A DNA stretch of 64,000 nucleotides from Botrimarina mediterranea (GCF_007753265.1 NZ_CP036349.1:5578862-5642861), one strand, 5' to 3'; shown: positions 43,752 to 53,378, counted from the stretch's first letter. Numbers and translations: made by a program. Notes: generated from the letters alone by a model not told the origin.

Positions 43752-44363
43752 TCACTCCGCGGCGGCGGCCTCGGCGGGCTCTTCCGATGAGTCGAACGAC
43801 GGCTTGGCGGCCTTCTCGACTGTGCGGTCGTTCTTGCCGACGAACTCGATCATCGCTCGCACACCGGCGTCGCCCAAGCGCGGCGTCGCCAGACGCAGCA
43901 CGCGGGTGTAACCGCCAGGGCGATCGACGTAACGCGGCGCGACCTCTTCGAAGAGGATGCTGACGGCGTTCTTGTCGCCCAGCAGCTGCAGGCAACGGCG
44001 ACGGGCGGCCACGGCCGGCGAGATGGCCGCGTTCCACTTGACCCACTGGTCGCTCTCACGCCATTTCTTCCAGGCGTCGGTGCCACGCTCGGCCGACGGG
44101 CCAAACTCCTCGGCGGCGCTGGTGGCGGCCAGCGACTTCTTGGCGATCGTCACGCACTTCTCCACGAGCGGGCGGACTTCCTTCGCCTTGTGGATCGTCG
44201 TGATGATGCGGCCCTTCACCTTCGGCGCCGACTCGAGGTCGAGGAAGCGCAGGTCGTCCGGGTCGCGCTCCGTGAGGATCAGCGCGCTGGCGAGGTTGCG
44301 GAGCAACGCCCGCTGATGGTTCGGGTTACGGCCGAGCTTACGGCCTCGCTTGCGGTGACGCAT
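43752..44363 (-). CDS. rplQ: 50S ribosomal protein L17, enlarged
   Basis: The last gene of the alpha operon. It has 203 residues against about 120-130 in most bacteria. The conserved core is present: MRHRKRGRKLGRNPNHQRAL, ITTIHKAKEVRPLVEK, LFEEVAPRYVDRPGGYTRVL. Extra sequence occurs at about 33-51 (DPDDLRFLDLESAPKVKG) and about 79-115 (AATSAAEEFG ... DQWVKWN), plus an acidic tail from 178. It lies 120 bp after rpoA and is followed by a strong terminator. Confidence 0.95.
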   Translation of the reverse strand: MRHRKRGRKLGRNPNHQRALLRNLASALILTERDPDDLRFLDLESAPKVKGRIITTIHKAKEVRPLVEKCVTIAKKSLAATSAAEEFGPSAERGTDAWKKWRESDQWVKWNAAISPAVAARRRCLQLLGDKNAVSILFEEVAPRYVDRPGGYTRVLRLATPRLGDAGVRAMIEFVGKNDRTVEKAAKPSFDSSEEPAEAAAAE

Positions 44364-44483
44364 GGTAGCTTAAAGCTGTTAGACGTGAGCGGTTAGCTAT
44401 TAGTAGCTGTTGGTCGTTTGCGGTTGGCATTAAGCGACGGCGGCCAACGGCTAGCTAACAGCTAACAGCTAACCGCTAAATGC
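44364..44483. repeat. Degenerate GCTGTTAGC / GCGGTTAGC repeats in the rpoA-rplQ spacer
   Basis: Short units of the type AGCTGTTAG and GCGGTTAGC occur on both strands, giving several possible hairpins (AGCTGTTAG near 44370 against CTAACAGCTAACAGCTAACC at 44453-44472). Similar units fill 57943-58036. Confidence 0.65.
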
Positions 44484-45476
44484 TCAGATACCTACCGGCG
44501 AGCCGACACGCATGCCGAGGTGCATCCCCAGGGCGCGGAGACGCTCTTGCACTTCCGTGAGAGTCGTCTCACCGAAATTGCGGACCTCAAGCAACTGGTC
44601 CTCGGTGCGGGTGACCAGCTCACGGACGGTGAGGATGTTCTCCGACTCCAGGCAGTTGCTAGCGCGGACGCTGAGGTTGAGCTCGGCGATCGGCATGTTG
44701 AGCTTGGCCTCGGTCGTCGGATCGACGCCGCCCGACGACACGACGCGGGCCGGCGAACGCACCTGCGGGCCCAGCTCCGAGTACTGCACGAACGGGTTGA
44801 GGTGCTTGCGAAGAATCTTCGCCGACTCGACCATCGCCATCTCGGGGCCGACCGATCCGTCGGTCCAGATCTCCATCGTGAGCTTGTCGTAGTTGGTCTT
44901 TTGACCGACGCGGGTCTCTTCGACCTCGTAGCGGACGCGCGTCACCGGGCTGAAGATCGCGTCGACCGGGATGATCCCGATCTCTTGCACGCCGGCGCTG
45001 TGCTCGCTGGCCGGGACGTAGCCGCGGCCGTTCTCGATCACCATCTCCATGACGAACGGCACGTTGTCCGTCAGCGTCGCCAGGACGTGGTGCCTGTTGA
45101 TGATCTCGACCGACTCGTCGGTCTCGATGTCGCCCGCGACGATGTCGCCGGCCGTGTTTCGCTCGACGCGGAGCACCTTGGTCGAGTCGATGTGGTTCTT
45201 CACCACCAACGACTTGACGTTCAACACGATGTCGGTGACGTCCTGAAGAACGCCCGGGATCGTGGTGAACTCGTGCTGCGCGTTGTGCAGTTTGATCTGC
45301 GTGACGGCGCTCCCCTCGAGGCTCGAGAGCAGCACGCGCCGCAGGCTGTTGCCGACCGTAGCGCCAAAGCCGCGGTGGAACGGCTCGGCGACAAACTTGC
45401 CGTAGGTGCTGGACAGCGTCTCCTGCTCGCACGTCACCATGCTCGGCAGTTCGAGTCCACGCCAACGAATGTGCAT
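44484..45476 (-). CDS. rpoA: DNA-directed RNA polymerase subunit alpha
   Basis: It nucleates RNA polymerase assembly and contacts UP elements and activators. It has 330 residues. The N-terminal domain has [20 protein letters not shown] and [20 protein letters not shown]. The C-terminal domain has [16 protein letters not shown] and [23 protein letters not shown] lies 6-8 bp before the ATG at 45476. The spacer to rpsD holds a hairpin-forming repeat. Confidence 0.98.
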   Translation of the reverse strand: MHIRWRGLELPSMVTCEQETLSSTYGKFVAEPFHRGFGATVGNSLRRVLLSSLEGSAVTQIKLHNAQHEFTTIPGVLQDVTDIVLNVKSLVVKNHIDSTKVLRVERNTAGDIVAGDIETDESVEIINRHHVLATLTDNVPFVMEMVIENGRGYVPASEHSAGVQEIGIIPVDAIFSPVTRVRYEVEETRVGQKTNYDKLTMEIWTDGSVGPEMAMVESAKILRKHLNPFVQYSELGPQVRSPARVVSSGGVDPTTEAKLNMPIAELNLSVRASNCLESENILTVRELVTRTEDQLLEVRNFGETTLTEVQERLRALGMHLGMRVGSPVGI

Positions 45477-45487
45477 CGGGGTCTCCT

Positions 45488-45636
45488 TCGGAGGCTGTCG
45501 GCTGTCAGCCGTCGGCTATCGGCCGGCCCTGTGTCGGGCCAGCTCGGTGTCTTTCTTTGTTCGGGTCTTAACTCGCTATCTCGCTGATCAAGCCGACAGC
45601 CGCCGCACTGGGCAAGTGACTGACAGCCGACAGCCG
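45488..45636. repeat. Inverted GGCTGTCGGCTGTCAGCC repeat in the rpsD-rpoA spacer
   Basis: Left units (45488-45515) pair with GACAGCCGACAGCC near 45620-45634. Related GGCTGTCGGCTATC units occur in the rplP-rpmC spacer (56365-56465) and GCTGTCAGCGGTCAGC in the rplF-rpsH spacer (53284-53312). Confidence 0.65.
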
Positions 45637-45643
45637 CTCGGCG

Positions 45644-46270
45644 TTAGCGCGAGCACAACTCGATGATGAGCTGCATATCGACGGGGATCGACACGTCCTC
45701 GATGCTCGGCAGGCGACCGACGATTCCTTCGGGGACTTGGCTCTCGGTGATCGACAGGTAGTCGGGGACCTGCTTGTTGTTGTCGGCCTGGGCGGCGCGG
45801 ACGATGTCGAGGCTCTCGGCGCGGTTCTTGACGCGGATCACGTCGCCGGCGCGGACCAGGGCGCTGGGGATCGTGCACTTGCGGCCGTTGACCGTGATGT
45901 GCCCGTGCGAGATCAACTGGCGGGCCTGCGGGCGGCTGAGGCCGAAACCGAGGCGGTGCACCACGTTGTCGAGGCGACGCTCGAGCAGACCCAGCAAGGC
46001 GGCGCCGGTGTTGCCCTTGGTGCGTTCGGCCTTCTCGAAATACAAACGGAACTGCTTCTCGAGCACGCCGTAATAGTGTTTGACCTTCTGCTTCTCACGC
46101 AGCTGCGTGCCGTAGGCGGTCATCTTGCCGCGGCGTGGGGGCTGCTGGCCCGGGGGCCCTTCGCGACGCTCGAAGGCGCACTTCGTGGTGTCACAGCGCG
46201 TGCCCTTGAGGAAGAGCTTCGCGCCGTCGCGGCGGCAGAGACGACAGACAGGACCGGTGTAGCGAGCCAT
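45644..46270 (-). CDS. rpsD: 30S ribosomal protein S4
   Basis: A primary 16S rRNA binder, 208 residues. The N-terminal zinc-type knuckle is intact (CRLCRRDG ... CDTTKCAFERR), the form called C+. The S4 RNA-binding domain is at about 95-160 (RRLDNVVHRLGFGLSRPQAR; HGHITVNG). It ends LIIELCSR. It lies in the usual alpha-operon order between rpsK and rpoA. Confidence 0.98.
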   Translation of the reverse strand: MARYTGPVCRLCRRDGAKLFLKGTRCDTTKCAFERREGPPGQQPPRRGKMTAYGTQLREKQKVKHYYGVLEKQFRLYFEKAERTKGNTGAALLGLLERRLDNVVHRLGFGLSRPQARQLISHGHITVNGRKCTIPSALVRAGDVIRVKNRAESLDIVRAAQADNNKQVPDYLSITESQVPEGIVGRLPSIEDVSIPVDMQLIIELCSR

Positions 46271-46347
46271 TGACGGTATCAGGCTTCAGGAGTCAGTGAG
46301 CCGCGTCGTCCCCGACCGCGGCAAATAATTGATCGAAACGAAATGGA

Positions 46348-46746
46348 CTAAACGCGGCGCTTCTTACGCGGACGGCAGCCGTTGTGCGGCAGCGGTGTGA
46401 TGTCCTCGATCGACTTGACCTTGAGGCCGGCGGCCTCCAGGGCGGTGATGGCGCTCTCGCGGCCGGAGCCGGGCCCCTTCACCTTCACGTCGATGTCCCG
46501 CATGCCGTACTTCTTGGCCTTCTCGGCGGCCTGCTGCGCGGCGCATTGGCCGGCGAACGGGGTCGCCTTGCGGCTTCCCTTGAACCCGCTGGTGCCGGAG
46601 GTCGCCCAGCAGAGCGTGTCGCCCTTAGGGTCGGTGATCGTGACGGTCGTGTTGTTGAACGTCGCGTTGATATAGGCGACGCCGACCGCGATGTTGCGCT
46701 TGGTGCGGCGGGCCTTATCGGCCGGCTTGGCAGTGGATTTCGCCAC
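46348..46746 (-). CDS. rpsK: 30S ribosomal protein S11
   Basis: A 132-residue platform protein of the small subunit. Family segments are [22 protein letters not shown] (seen as [13 protein letters not shown]), [31 protein letters not shown] and [13 protein letters not shown]-like end ([13 protein letters not shown]). The start codon is a GTG (46746). Confidence 0.98.
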   Translation of the reverse strand: MAKSTAKPADKARRTKRNIAVGVAYINATFNNTTVTITDPKGDTLCWATSGTSGFKGSRKATPFAGQCAAQQAAEKAKKYGMRDIDVKVKGPGSGRESAITALEAAGLKVKSIEDITPLPHNGCRPRKKRRV

Positions 46747-46835
46747 GGCGGGGTCTCGGTTGGTTGAAAGCGATTGATTGAGTGTTGGTTACGCGCCCGG
46801 ACCCTCGATGGAGCCCAGGCTGTGACGCCCGACGA

Positions 46836-47219
46836 TCAGCGGAGGTCCTTGACGCCCTTCTTGCCGGCGACGGTCTTCTTCGGACCCTTGCGGGTGCGGG
46901 CGTTGGTCTTGGTGCGCTGGCCGCGGACCGGCAGGCCGCGGCGGTGACGCACGCCGCGATAGCAGGCGATGTCCCGCAGGCGGGCGATGTTTTGCGACAC
47001 CTGCCGACGGAGCTGACCCTCGACCGTGTAGTCCTTGTCCAACAGAGCGGCGATGCGAGCCGCCTCGTCCTCGGTCATCTCACGGGCGCGGGCCGTCGGA
47101 TTGACGCCGGCCTTCTCGCACAACTCGCGGGCGACCCGAGGGCCGACGCCATAGAGGTACTGCAACGAGATCACCGTCGGACGGTCGCCGGGGATGTCGA
47201 CACCTTGGAGACGTGGCAT
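46836..47219 (-). CDS. rpsM: 30S ribosomal protein S13
   Basis: A 127-residue protein of the small-subunit head that contacts L5 and tRNA. Landmarks are MPRLQGVDIPGDRPTV, YLYGVGPRVARELCEKAGV, YRGVRHRRGLPVRGQRTKTN and the basic tail RKGPKKTVAGKKGVKDLR. The ATG at 47219 is chosen from the family N-terminus. Confidence 0.98.
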   Translation of the reverse strand: MPRLQGVDIPGDRPTVISLQYLYGVGPRVARELCEKAGVNPTARAREMTEDEAARIAALLDKDYTVEGQLRRQVSQNIARLRDIACYRGVRHRRGLPVRGQRTKTNARTRKGPKKTVAGKKGVKDLR

Positions 47220-47362
47220 TGAGAACGCTCTTCGAAGAAGACTGCTTGGAGGAATCGTTGAATGGGAACTGCTGCTCGACAGACTTTGCCGGCCTGGGTG
47301 GGTTGCAACCGCCCGGCCAGCCATCCCGCCCAGGCGGGTCGCAACCGCCGGGCAGAAACACG

Positions 47363-47476
47363 TCAGCCTTGCCGCTGCTTGTGACGCGGGTTTTCGCAAA
47401 CGACACGGATCACGCCGCGACGCTTCACGACCTTGCACTTGGCGCAGATCCGTTTAACGCTGGCTCGGACTTTCAT
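47363..47476 (-). CDS. rpmJ: 50S ribosomal protein L36
   Basis: A 37-residue zinc-binding large-subunit protein. It begins [20 protein letters not shown] and ends [11 protein letters not shown]; the ligands are three Cys and one His (CAKC ... C ... H). It is the usual neighbour before rpsM. infA, usually next to it, is absent. A promoter is predicted about 150 bp upstream. Confidence 0.97.
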   Translation of the reverse strand: MKVRASVKRICAKCKVVKRRGVIRVVCENPRHKQRQG

Positions 47477-47844
47477 CGGTATCTCGCTTGTGGCCGCGTA
47501 GGGCGACCGCCGGTGGGCGACACGTGGCGGCCCCGCTGAAGCAGCCGGGACCGTAGGCGCGTCGCTTGTTTTCTGGAGTTGTTCCCCCGCGGCGCCCTAT
47601 CGGGGCCCGGGAAACGTAGAGAATCGAGGATAATAGGGGATGGCGCTAGGGTTGTTCAACCCCTCTTGTCAAGGTTTCTGTCTCGGCAAGCGGGTCGGTT
47701 GGGTAAAGCGGGGCGACGGGCGGGGTTGCGCTGCGGACCGGGGGCTGCCGCCACCCGGCTAAGACCCAAAAGTTGGATCACGCAACCGAGACGCCTCAGC
47801 CGCGGGCGGAAGCCCCCGGCCGAACCACCAGGACGGTCCCCGCC
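47477..47844. other. map-rpmJ gap without infA
   Basis: These 368 bp have no gene. I looked for infA (about 72 codons) on the minus strand and found no open frame with its motifs. The gap contains the predicted promoter at 47630-47659 and a small palindrome AGGGTTGTTCAACCC over its -35 box. Confidence 0.7.
47630..47659 (-). promoter_or_regulatory. Predicted promoter of the alpha operon (rpmJ to rplQ)
   Basis: On the minus strand TTGAAC (47659-47654) and TATTAT (47635-47630) are 18 bp apart. Transcription would start near 47622, giving a leader of about 145 nt before rpmJ. A palindrome overlaps the -35 box. Confidence 0.5.
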
Positions 47845-48657
47845 TCAATCCTCCAACAACTCCAACTCGTCGTCCGCCGGCGCTTCGGTGAGCCGCTTAG
47901 GCCCGTCCCTGGTGATCGCGATCGTGTGCTCGAAATGGGCGCTCGGCTTCCCGTCGATCGTGACCTGGGTCCAGTGGTCGCGGAGCATCTTCACCTGCTT
48001 GCTCCCCATGTTCACCATCGGCTCCACGGCGATCACCAGCCCCGGCTCGATCCGGAAATCGCCCCGCCCGCGGAGCGAGCGGCTCACGAAGTTCGGCACC
48101 TGCGGGTCCTCGTGCATCTTGCGGCCGATGCCGTGACCCACGAAGTTCTCGACCGACGAGAAGCCGTGGTCTTTGACGTACCGCTCCATCGTCGAGGCGA
48201 CCTGGCTCCAGCGCGTCTTCACGCAAAGCAGGTCGAACGCCAGGTCGAGGACCGCCTGCGTGCAGTCGAGCAACCGCTGCACGTCGGGAGCGACCTCGCC
48301 CACCTTGTAGGTGTAGGCCGCGTCGCCGCACCAGCCGCCGATCCGCACGCCCGTGTCGAGGCTGAGGATGTCCCCCTCTTTGAGCGGAACGTCGTCCGGG
48401 ATGCCGTGGACGACCGCGTCGTTCTTCGACATGCAGGTGACAGCCGGGAAGGCGGGCTTCCCTTCGTCGTGGTTGGGGTAGTTGAGGAACAGCGGCGTGC
48501 CGCCCCGGCTCTTGAAATACGCGGCGATGGCGGCGTCGATCTCGCGCGTCGTGGCGCCGGGCCGGACCATCTCCGTGGCGATCTGGTGGGCTTTCCACAC
48601 GGCCAAGCCCGACCGGCGCATCAACCGGATTTCGCGTTCGGACTTGAGCTGGATCAC
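47845..48657 (-). CDS. map: Methionine aminopeptidase, type I
   Basis: Removes the initiator Met from new proteins. It has 270 residues from the GTG at 48657. Metal ligands are visible: the Asp pair in LSLDTGVRIGGWCGDAAYTY, His in GHGIGRKMHEDP, Glu in VIAVEPMVNMG and Glu in HFEHTIAIT. VIQLKSEREIRLMRRSGL matches the family start. The frame is open further upstream into adk without homology. It lies 100 bp after adk. Confidence 0.95.
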   Translation of the reverse strand: MIQLKSEREIRLMRRSGLAVWKAHQIATEMVRPGATTREIDAAIAAYFKSRGGTPLFLNYPNHDEGKPAFPAVTCMSKNDAVVHGIPDDVPLKEGDILSLDTGVRIGGWCGDAAYTYKVGEVAPDVQRLLDCTQAVLDLAFDLLCVKTRWSQVASTMERYVKDHGFSSVENFVGHGIGRKMHEDPQVPNFVSRSLRGRGDFRIEPGLVIAVEPMVNMGSKQVKMLRDHWTQVTIDGKPSAHFEHTIAITRDGPKRLTEAPADDELELLED

Positions 48658-48757
48658 CGCGCTGGCCGCTGCTTGCTGCTTTGAAGGTGGATTGACTGGT
48701 TGGCGTTGCTCGGCGTCGGCACGACGCGACTCACGGCAAGCGTTCAAAAAGGCGAGC

Positions 48758-49333
48758 CTAACGCTTCGCCGCTTTGGCCCGGATGTCATCGAGCGCGTCG
48801 CAGACCCGCTTGAAGACCTCGTCGGGCGTGCCGACCGCATCGACGCACCGCAGCACGCCTCGGTTATCGTAATACTCCGCCAGCGGCGCCGTCAGGACCG
48901 CGTAGTGCCGCAGTCGCTCACGGATGGTCGCCTCGCTGTCGTCCGAGCGGCCGCGGTCGTGGAGCCGGTTGAACAGCTCGTCCTCCGGGACGACGAACTC
49001 GATCGCCGCGTCGAGGGGCGCCCCGCAATCGACGAGCAGGTCGTCGAGCGCCTCGGCCTGGCCAAGCGTCCGGGGGAACCCGTCGAACAGGTAGCCTTTG
49101 GCGCAGTCGTCCTTGGCGAGCCGGTCGCTGACGATGGCGACAACCATCGCGTCGGGCACAAGGTGGCCCTTGTCGAGATACTTACCGGCCTCCAAGCCGA
49201 TCGGCTCGTGGCGATCACGGGCTTGGCGAAGCACGTCGCCGGTCGAGAGTTGCTTGACGCCCAGGTGCTCGGCGACGCGGACCGCTTGGGTGCCCTTGCC
49301 TGCTCCTGGGGGTCCGATGAAGACAACTCGCAT
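48758..49333 (-). CDS. adk: Adenylate kinase
   Basis: It interconverts AMP, ADP and ATP. It has 191 residues. The P-loop GPPGAGKGTQ is at 7-16; STGDVLR and FDGFPRTLGQAEAL bind AMP. The lid is short and has no zinc cysteines, as in small adenylate kinases. GGAGGG lies about 10 bp before the ATG. It has the common secY-adk-map position. Confidence 0.97.
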   Translation of the reverse strand: MRVVFIGPPGAGKGTQAVRVAEHLGVKQLSTGDVLRQARDRHEPIGLEAGKYLDKGHLVPDAMVVAIVSDRLAKDDCAKGYLFDGFPRTLGQAEALDDLLVDCGAPLDAAIEFVVPEDELFNRLHDRGRSDDSEATIRERLRHYAVLTAPLAEYYDNRGVLRCVDAVGTPDEVFKRVCDALDDIRAKAAKR

Positions 49334-49456
49334 AGTTCCGCGTCCCTCCGCCGGCGGGCCGGCGATCTCTGGCGCCTGATAACAGTCGCCTTCATTTCAC
49401 GCCGGTGATTCCCCAGCGAGCGCGCGATGAGCGTCCTCGTGCTCCCCAGCAGCCGC

Positions 49457-50818
49457 CTACTCCAGCAGGCCTTTGTAGTTCCGCATCACCAAGTGGCTAT
49501 CGATCTTCTGCACCAAGTCGAACGCGACGCTCACCGCGATCAGCAGGCTCGTGCCGCCGTAGAACATCGCGATGCCCCAAGGCACGTTGAGCCCCGTGAC
49601 GATCAGCGACGGGATGATCGCGATCAACGCCAGGAAGCCGGCGCCGACGTAGGTGATCCGGAACATCACCTTCTCGAGGTAGTCCGCCGTCCGCTTACCC
49701 GGACGGTAGCCCGGGATGAAGGAACCGAAATTCTTCAGGTTCTCCGACATGTCCTTCGGGTTGAAGGTGATGGCGGTCCAGAAGTAACAGAAGAAGTAAA
49801 TCAGCACGAGGAACAGCAGGTTGTAGAAGAACGACTGCTGGTTGAACGCCCCGGCGAGACCCGAGAAGAGCGACTTCCAGAAACCGTCGTCCCAGCCCTG
49901 CACCATCGGGTCGAGTTGCTGGAGGAACAGGCCCGGGAACATCAGCAGGCTGCTCGCGAAGATGATCGGCATGACGCCCGCCTGGTTGACCTTGAGCGGC
50001 AGGTAGCTCTTGCCGCCGCCGACGACGCGGCGCCCGCGCTGGTGCTTGGCGCTCTGCATCGTGATGCGTCGTTGGCCGAGCGTGATGAAGACCGTGCCCA
50101 CCACGACGCCGATGAACATCGCCGCCAGCAGCATCAGTCGCGGGGGGTCGAGCTTCGCCGCATCGCCCAGCGTCAGCGACGAAATCTGGTAGAGCTCCAA
50201 GCCGGCGTAAGGCATCTGGGCGAGGATGCCCGCCATGATCAGGAGGCTGATGCCGTTGCCGATGCCGTACTCGTCGATCTGTTCGCCGAGCCACATCAAA
50301 AAGATGGTGCCCGCCGTCATGGTAAGGACCGAGACGACCGTCCACCCTAAATACATATTACCGGTCGCGGAGTTCACGAACTCCGCCGACACCAGCCCCT
50401 GCGAGTTCGCGAACGACGTCACGAAGAACCAACTCTGGATCAAACAGAGAAAGACCGTCGCGTACCGCGTGTATTCATTGATCTTCTTACGACCCGCTTC
50501 GCCCTCCTTCTGGAGGGCTTCCAATGACGGAATCACGCTCCCGAGCAGCTGGAAGATGATCGAGGCGGAGATGTAGGGCATGATGCCCAGGCCGAAGATC
50601 GTGATGTCGTTCAGCTTGCTGGCGCTGAGGATCGCCACTTGTTGGAGCATGCCATTAAGGCCGCCCTGAGACTGCTGGAACTGCTGGATCTTCTCGGTAT
50701 CAACAATCGGCAGGCTGATCTGAAAGCCCACCCGATAGACGCCGAGCAGAAAAAGCGTCAGCAGAATCTTCTTACGAAGCTCGGGGATCTGCCAGACGAC
50801 GCGGAGCTTCTCGAACAT
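49457..50818 (-). CDS. secY: Protein translocase subunit SecY
   Basis: The channel of the Sec translocon, needed to export the lipoproteins and PEP-CTERM proteins of this window. It has 453 residues and about ten membrane segments. Landmarks are FGLGIMPYISASIIFQLLG, GNGISLLIMAGILAQMP, LPLKVNQAGVMPIIFASSLL and GSFIPGYRPGKRTADYLEKV. It starts at the ATG at 50818. A 370-bp gap separates it from rplO. Confidence 0.97.
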   Translation of the reverse strand: MFEKLRVVWQIPELRKKILLTLFLLGVYRVGFQISLPIVDTEKIQQFQQSQGGLNGMLQQVAILSASKLNDITIFGLGIMPYISASIIFQLLGSVIPSLEALQKEGEAGRKKINEYTRYATVFLCLIQSWFFVTSFANSQGLVSAEFVNSATGNMYLGWTVVSVLTMTAGTIFLMWLGEQIDEYGIGNGISLLIMAGILAQMPYAGLELYQISSLTLGDAAKLDPPRLMLLAAMFIGVVVGTVFITLGQRRITMQSAKHQRGRRVVGGGKSYLPLKVNQAGVMPIIFASSLLMFPGLFLQQLDPMVQGWDDGFWKSLFSGLAGAFNQQSFFYNLLFLVLIYFFCYFWTAITFNPKDMSENLKNFGSFIPGYRPGKRTADYLEKVMFRITYVGAGFLALIAIIPSLIVTGLNVPWGIAMFYGGTSLLIAVSVAFDLVQKIDSHLVMRNYKGLLE

Positions 50819-51188
50819 GGGTAAGAACGCAATCCGTTGTGCCTGTGCGGACCGTGACGCGTTGGGCCTCGAAACGTGGAGCCGCCTACAAGCGTCGGGC
50901 CGTTGGAAATTATGGGGCGGTTGGCAGCCACGAAGACCGTGTCCCCCGGCAGAGCCGACTCCCTTTTCAGGAGGCCCGCCCCGCTGAGAGAGACTCGCGG
51001 CGAACCGGGAGCCTCCACCGAACCTAAGACATTAGGCCGCGGGGCCGTTTCGATGCAAGCCCGCCGGTGCGCAGGCCGCCCTCACGAATCCGGCGGCTAC
51101 AACTTCAGCAGAGCCAACTCAACTCCAGCCCAACTTAACTGCAACAGAGCCCCTCCGGCCCACTTCATCGAAGCGAGCACCGCAGGAC
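50819..51188. other. rplO-secY gap, no gene
   Basis: These 370 bp break the usual tight rplO-secY junction. No gene is seen. A weak minus-strand promoter (TTGCAT ... TAATGT, 18 bp apart, near 51030-51056) and a short palindrome CCTAAGACATTAGG (51023-51036) are present. Confidence 0.4.
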
Positions 51189-51710
51189 TCACGACTTCTT
51201 CGCGGCGGCAGCCGCCTTCTTCTCAGCGCGGATCGCCCGTTGCTTCTCGATCACCGGCTTGGGGCCGGGGACCACTACCATCTCGGCGCCCGCCTTCTCG
51301 ATCTTCTCAACGGCCGATTTGCTGAAGCGGTGCGCGCTGATCTTGACCTTCTTGGTCAGCTCGCCGTCGCCCAGGACCTTCAGCTCGTCGAAACGCCCCT
51401 TGGCGACGTTCTTGGCCACCAGGGCCTCGATCGTCACCTCGGCGCCAGCGTCGAACGCCGCGTCGATCTCGCCCAAATTGACCACGACGACCGTCTTGGC
51501 CCACTTGTTGTTAAAGCCGCGCTTCGGGATGCGCTGCCAGATGCGGGTCTGACCGCCGGCGAACATCGCGTGCGGCTTCGAGCCCGCGCGCTGACCGGCG
51601 CCATTGCGGCCGCGACCGGCGAGCTTGCCGTGGCCGGAACCCGGGCCACGACCGATACGCTTGCGGGCGCGATTCTTGGTAATACCGCGGTGGACTTCGT
51701 TCAGAATCAT
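51189..51710 (-). CDS. rplO: 50S ribosomal protein L15
   Basis: A 173-residue large-subunit protein. The family N-terminus is [19 protein letters not shown], followed by [17 protein letters not shown]. Its ATG overlaps the rpsE stop (ATGA, 51707-51710), so there is no room for rpmD (L30), which usually lies here. The C-terminal Lys/Ala tail is slightly extended. Confidence 0.97.
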   Translation of the reverse strand: MILNEVHRGITKNRARKRIGRGPGSGHGKLAGRGRNGAGQRAGSKPHAMFAGGQTRIWQRIPKRGFNNKWAKTVVVVNLGEIDAAFDAGAEVTIEALVAKNVAKGRFDELKVLGDGELTKKVKISAHRFSKSAVEKIEKAGAEMVVVPGPKPVIEKQRAIRAEKKAAAAAKKS

Positions 51711-52210
51711 GACAACGTAACTCCCCGGAGCCGCTCGATGTCGGCCTTCGTACGGAGCTTCTTAAGGGCTTCGATCGTCGCCTTAACGAGCGGGACCGGA
51801 TTATTCGAGCCGAAGCTCTTGGTAAGAATGTCGTGGATGCCGGCCGACTCGCAGACGGCCTTCACCGCGGCGCCGGCGATCACACCCGTACCTTCGGAGG
51901 CCGGCACGAGGATCACCTCGGCGCCGCCATAGGTGCCCTTCACCGTGTGCGGGATCGTCGAGCCCTGCATCGGGACGGCGATCATGTTCCGCATCGCGGC
52001 CTTGCGGGCCTTCTCGACGCTGGGCGGGACTTCGTTGGCCTTGCCGTAGCCGTGGCCGACCTTGCCCTTGTTGTCACCGACCACCACGAGCGCGGCGAAG
52101 CTGAAGCGGCGGCCGCCCTTCACGACGGCGCTGCAGCGCTTGATCTTCACCACGTTCTCGGACAGTTCGCCCTGCTGGCGTTCGGTCTTTTCGCGTCGTT
52201 CGCGGGCCAT
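51707..52210 (-). CDS. rpsE: 30S ribosomal protein S5
   Basis: A 167-residue protein important for decoding accuracy. Landmarks are [36 protein letters not shown] and [20 protein letters not shown]. It is translationally coupled to rplO by a 4-bp overlap. Confidence 0.98.
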   Translation of the reverse strand: MARERREKTERQQGELSENVVKIKRCSAVVKGGRRFSFAALVVVGDNKGKVGHGYGKANEVPPSVEKARKAAMRNMIAVPMQGSTIPHTVKGTYGGAEVILVPASEGTGVIAGAAVKAVCESAGIHDILTKSFGSNNPVPLVKATIEALKKLRTKADIERLRGVTLS

Positions 52211-52275
52211 GGGGAGAGGCTAGATGCTAGAGGTAAGGGGCTAGACCTGAAGGCTAGCCGGCATGTTGCGTTGGA

Positions 52276-52644
52276 TCAGAACTCGAGACCGGCTTCGCGG
52301 GCCGCGTCCGCCAGGGCCGCGACGCGGCCGTGGTACTTGTAAGGGCCGCGGTCGAAGCAGACCGCTTTGAAGCCAGCGGCGGTCGCCTTCTCGGCGATCG
52401 CTTTGCCCACGGCGGCGGCGGCGTCGGCGTTGCCGCCGTACTTCACCGTACTGCCCAGCTGCTTGTCCTGCGTCGAAACGGCGGCCAGGGTCTTGCCGGC
52501 ATCGTCGTCGACCAACTGCACCGCGATGTTACGCAGCGTGCGGGTGACGCAGAGACGCGGCCGCTCTGCCGTTCCGAGGAGGCGCTTGCGGACACGGAAC
52601 TTGCGTCGCGTGCGCTGTTTGTTGAGGGCTTTTTGCTTGTCCAT
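52276..52644 (-). CDS. rplR: 50S ribosomal protein L18
   Basis: A 122-residue 5S rRNA-binding protein. Landmarks are [20 protein letters not shown] near the start, [14 protein letters not shown] and [20 protein letters not shown] with EAGLEF at the end. It lies in canonical position between rplF and rpsE. Confidence 0.98.
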   Translation of the reverse strand: MDKQKALNKQRTRRKFRVRKRLLGTAERPRLCVTRTLRNIAVQLVDDDAGKTLAAVSTQDKQLGSTVKYGGNADAAAAVGKAIAEKATAAGFKAVCFDRGPYKYHGRVAALADAAREAGLEF

Positions 52645-52734
52645 GGTATCGATCGGATCGTTGGCGATCGGATGGTTTTGTATTTTGGCGCCGCGTGGCC
52701 GCGAGCGGATTGTCGCTTAGCAGGGTGACGGACG

Positions 52735-53274
52735 TTACTTCGCTGCCTTACCGGCCTTACGACGGACCTGCTCGCCTTCGTAGCGGATGCCCTTGCCCTT
52801 GTAAGGCTCCGGCTTACGCACCGCACGGACTTCGGCGGCGAACTGGCCGACACGCTGCTTATCCAGCCCCTTGATGACAATGTGGGTCTGGTCCGGGCAA
52901 GTGACTTGTAAGTCGCCGGGAATCTTCTTCTGAATCTCGTTGGCGAAGCCGACGCGGAGCTGGAGCGTGTCACCCGAGATAGCGCCGAGGTAGCCGACGC
53001 CCTGGATCTCGAGCTTCTTCTCGTAGCCCTGCGAAACGCCGACCACCATGTTCGCGAGCAGCGCGCGGGTCAGGCCGTGGAAGGCCCGGTCGGCGCGGTC
53101 TTCGCCGCCACGCGTCACGACGATCTCATTGTCCTCAACGGCGATCGACACCTCGGGGCGATGCTGATAGGTCAGCTTGCCGAGTTTGCCTTCGACGGTG
53201 ATGGTGCGGTCATTGGCAACGTCGATTTTGACGCCACTGGGGATCGCAACAGGTTTCTTGCCGAGTCGGGACAT
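52735..53274 (-). CDS. rplF: 50S ribosomal protein L6
   Basis: A 179-residue protein near the factor-binding site. Landmarks are MSRLGKKPVAIPSGV, the repeat-domain segments RALLANMVVGVSQGYEKKLE and the C-terminal signature PEPYKGKGIRYEGEQVRRK. Confidence 0.98.
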   Translation of the reverse strand: MSRLGKKPVAIPSGVKIDVANDRTITVEGKLGKLTYQHRPEVSIAVEDNEIVVTRGGEDRADRAFHGLTRALLANMVVGVSQGYEKKLEIQGVGYLGAISGDTLQLRVGFANEIQKKIPGDLQVTCPDQTHIVIKGLDKQRVGQFAAEVRAVRKPEPYKGKGIRYEGEQVRRKAGKAAK

Positions 53275-53378
53275 TGCTTAAGAGCTGTCAGCGGTCAGCT
53301 GTCAGCGGTCAGCTCAAGGATGGAATCGTGTATCTAATAAGGCTGAAAGCCGATGGCTGACAGCTAAACGCTACCTTC

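Noticed and set aside
47477-47844. infA in the map-rpmJ gap
   Set aside because: No frame of suitable length with IF-1 residues was found on either strand.
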